Positions 13,208-14,178 of a stretch of 14,178 nucleotides of DNA are shown here, piece by piece. This DNA comes from an uncultured Mycoplasmatota bacterium (GTDB lineage: Bacteria; Bacillota_I; Bacilli_A; RF39; UBA660): contig CAMOFW010000012.1 in the NCBI GenBank assembly GCA_946613765.1, positions 1 through 14,178 of the forward strand. Direction: 5' to 3'. Numbering within the stretch: position 1 is the first letter of the stretch; every line of letters starts with the position of its first letter. The notes beneath the pieces were generated by a model. The model worked only from the letters and a program-made list of their open reading frames with translations. It was not told the origin of the DNA and ran no database searches. Made by a program: the position numbers and the translations under genes.

Positions 13208-13486
13208 TTATTCTCCTTTATCTAATATTTCTAAAAGTTCTTTTTTACTTTGTTTGCATTCATATCCATAATCTCCATATAAATTATTCTCTATATACTC
13301 TCTCACTTCTTTTATGATATTATCTTTTTGTTGTATATAATTTAATAAGTAATCAAAATGAGTTGCTCTAACTAATAATTCAATATATAATCTTTTTTCT
13401 TTCCAATCTGTACAAAATTCATTTACTAATATTTCATTGAAATCCTTTACTATCAATTCTTTTATTAACAATTCTTTATCACTCAC
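13208..13486 (-). CDS. Unknown acidic helical protein (92 aa, GTG start)
   Basis: Begins MSDKELLIKELIVKDFNEI at a GTG. It is predicted mostly helical, with Glu/Lys-rich segments (YIQQKDNIIKEVREYIENN) and a LYGDYGYECKQSKKELL tail. No family recognised. AAAGGA at the end of the preceding 34-residue gene lies about 12 bases upstream. The start lies at the junction of a 14-base tandem duplication, so the exact start is less certain; an alternative GTG 10 bases upstream is out of frame and stops after five codons. Confidence 0.78.
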   Translation of the reverse strand: MSDKELLIKELIVKDFNEILVNEFCTDWKEKRLYIELLVRATHFDYLLNYIQQKDNIIKEVREYIENNLYGDYGYECKQSKKELLEILDKGE

Positions 13487-13497
13487 TCTTTATCACT
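13470..13497 (-). repeat. 14-base tandem duplication at a start codon
   Basis: On the minus strand, AGTGATAAAGAGTG is followed directly by AGTGATAAAGAATT (12 of 14 identical). The last three bases of the first unit are the GTG start of the 92-residue gene. Confidence 0.75.
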
Positions 13498-13600
13498 ATC
13501 CTTTATTTATTAAACTAATAATACAAATTGGTAATATTAATAATAAAGTTAATAATATAACTAAAATTACTAATGGTATTATAACTAATAAACTATTCAT
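13496..13600 (-). CDS. Tiny membrane protein (34 aa)
   Basis: A 34-residue protein, nearly all Leu/Ile/Val, with one transmembrane helix (about residues 4-30) and the ending LINKG. The ATG overlaps the preceding 23-residue gene by 8 bases; GGTGAT lies about 6 bases before it. Its final codons AAA GGA provide the ribosome binding site of the next gene, an arrangement used repeatedly in this block. Function unknown. Confidence 0.6.
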   Translation of the reverse strand: MNSLLVIIPLVILVILLTLLLILPICIISLINKG

Positions 13601-13664
13601 ATGCTATCACCACTAATGTTGTTAATGTCCATACTATTAGAGCTAAAATTAAACCTAATAACAT
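13593..13664 (-). CDS. Tiny membrane protein (23 aa)
   Basis: A 23-residue hydrophobic peptide starting MLLGLILALIVWTL, a single predicted transmembrane helix. It starts by TAATG overlap with the upstream gene, with AAAAGGG upstream. Tight overlaps on both sides and the membrane-helix composition argue that it is translated, but at this length the call is tentative. Confidence 0.5.
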   Translation of the reverse strand: MLLGLILALIVWTLTTLVVIAYE

Positions 13665-13852
13665 TATTTCATCCCTTTTTCTTGTTTTTCTTTATTCCAT
13701 TGTTTAACTAATGAATCTATTAATGATAAATAATATATGCTTTTCTTCAAAATTGCTAAATCTCTATCACTTAGTCTAAAATCAAGATTATTTTCTATAC
13801 ATGTTTTATACTTGCGTGCTATTTGTTTTAAACCTGTTATACACTCAATCAT
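13664..13852 (-). CDS. Unknown small basic helical protein (62 aa)
   Basis: Begins MIECITGLKQIARKYKTCIE; basic, predicted alpha-helical (DLAILKKSIYYLSLIDSLVK) with a charged tail (NKEKQEKGMK). The strong ribosome binding site GAGGAGGTG lies about 7 bases before the ATG, and the gene overlaps the upstream gene by 8 bases. Size and charge would suit a DNA-binding regulator, but no helix-turn-helix pattern is convincing. Function unknown. Confidence 0.8.
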   Translation of the reverse strand: MIECITGLKQIARKYKTCIENNLDFRLSDRDLAILKKSIYYLSLIDSLVKQWNKEKQEKGMK

Positions 13853-14123
13853 TAAATAACACCTCCTCGATTTTAGCTAGTGCTAATATGTTATAAATGT
13901 TCTTTTCTTGACTATAATAAAAATATAATCTAATAGATGTTTGATATTGTTCTCTAGTGAATCGATAAATGTATCCATCTTTTAATCTTTTTATAACTTT
14001 ATTATAATAAAGATTTTTAAATGATTCTTTATCACCATATTTAGTTAGTATTTCATCTTTATCAAATACACTATCAATTATCCTTTCAATATCTTGCTTT
14101 TTCATTTTGCGTTTATCTATCAC
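13845..14123 (-). CDS. Unknown basic early protein at the right end (92 aa, GTG start)
   Basis: The outermost gene at the right end. The GTG at 14123 is preferred: AAAGGAGGG (14138-14130) inside the terminal repeat lies 6 bases before it. The in-frame ATG at 14141 overlaps that site and the repeat, and the same ATG on the left end stops after six codons. The protein is basic and helical, beginning (M)IDKRKMKKQDIERIIDSVF, with aromatic YIYRFTREQYQTSIRLYFYY in the middle. It has the same length as the leftmost gene but no visible similarity to it. Not recognised; a nucleic-acid-binding or transcription-control role is possible from charge and position only. Confidence 0.82.
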   Translation of the reverse strand: MIDKRKMKKQDIERIIDSVFDKDEILTKYGDKESFKNLYYNKVIKRLKDGYIYRFTREQYQTSIRLYFYYSQEKNIYNILALAKIEEVLFND

Positions 14124-14178
14124 AAAACGCCCTCCTTTCATATAGATCTATACATAGACTAATGTGTCTTGTATGATT
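14124..14178. repeat. Right inverted terminal repeat (55 bp)
   Basis: Exact reverse complement of bases 1-55. Same palindrome (14141-14152) and ribosome binding site (14130-14138). Expected to carry covalently bound terminal protein at its 5' end and to be the second replication origin. Confidence 0.96.

Noticed and set aside
14124..14141. ATG 14141 as the start of the rightmost gene
   Set aside because: It would place the ribosome binding site inside the gene; the identical ATG at the left end is closed by a stop after six codons, so it is not a used start.
1..14178. tRNA genes, CRISPR arrays, integrase or insertion sequences, alternative genetic code
   Set aside because: No cloverleaf, no regularly spaced repeats, no integrase or transposase motifs; genes read through with TGG tryptophans and without in-frame TGA.

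Overview
This window looks like the complete linear genome of a very small phi29-like podovirus. It is strongly AT-rich. The first and last 55 bases are a perfect inverted terminal repeat. The gene set is the classic one of protein-primed phages: a terminal-protein candidate, a protein-primed family B DNA polymerase, a gp8-type capsid protein, gp9 tail knob, gp10 portal, gp11 lower collar, an M23 tail-tip peptidase, a small holin, a CHAP endolysin and a gp16 packaging ATPase. The strong AAAGGAGG-type ribosome binding sites, very low GC content and standard genetic code (TGG tryptophans, no in-frame TGA) suggest a low-GC Bacillota host; that is an inference. At 14,178 bases it is well below phi29 (about 19 kb).

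Layout. Left block (+, 58-3074): a possible ssDNA-binding protein, an unknown small protein, the terminal protein and the DNA polymerase. A 228-base gap (3075-3302) holds a possible promoter-structure-terminator RNA unit and then a consensus promoter for the late block. Late block (+, 3303-12207): scaffold, capsid, tail knob, portal, lower collar, two appendage/fibre genes, M23 peptidase, holin, endolysin and packaging ATPase, tightly packed and often overlapping. Right block (-, 14123 down to 12323): nine small genes reading inward from the right end, four of them tiny membrane proteins, the rest unrecognised. The two blocks converge in a largely non-coding zone (12208-12709).

How it works together. 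Terminal protein and polymerase start replication at both identical ends. The same repeat also carries the ribosome binding site of both outermost genes, so both ends would be translated from the same leader. The late block builds the prohead, neck, knob and fibres, lyses the host and packages DNA.

The most interesting content is the non-coding zone. (i) A minus-strand transcript of about 210 nt has a near-consensus promoter, an intrinsic terminator and a predicted three-way junction. Two G-U pairs form only on that strand. It lies close to the packaging ATPase gene and is a candidate for a packaging-RNA (pRNA) analogue. (ii) A plus-strand transcript of about 100 nt is made of three consecutive hairpins. 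It contains blocks complementary to the terminal-repeat leader, including its ribosome binding site, and is a candidate antisense regulator or a fossil genome end. Both are inferences from sequence and need testing.
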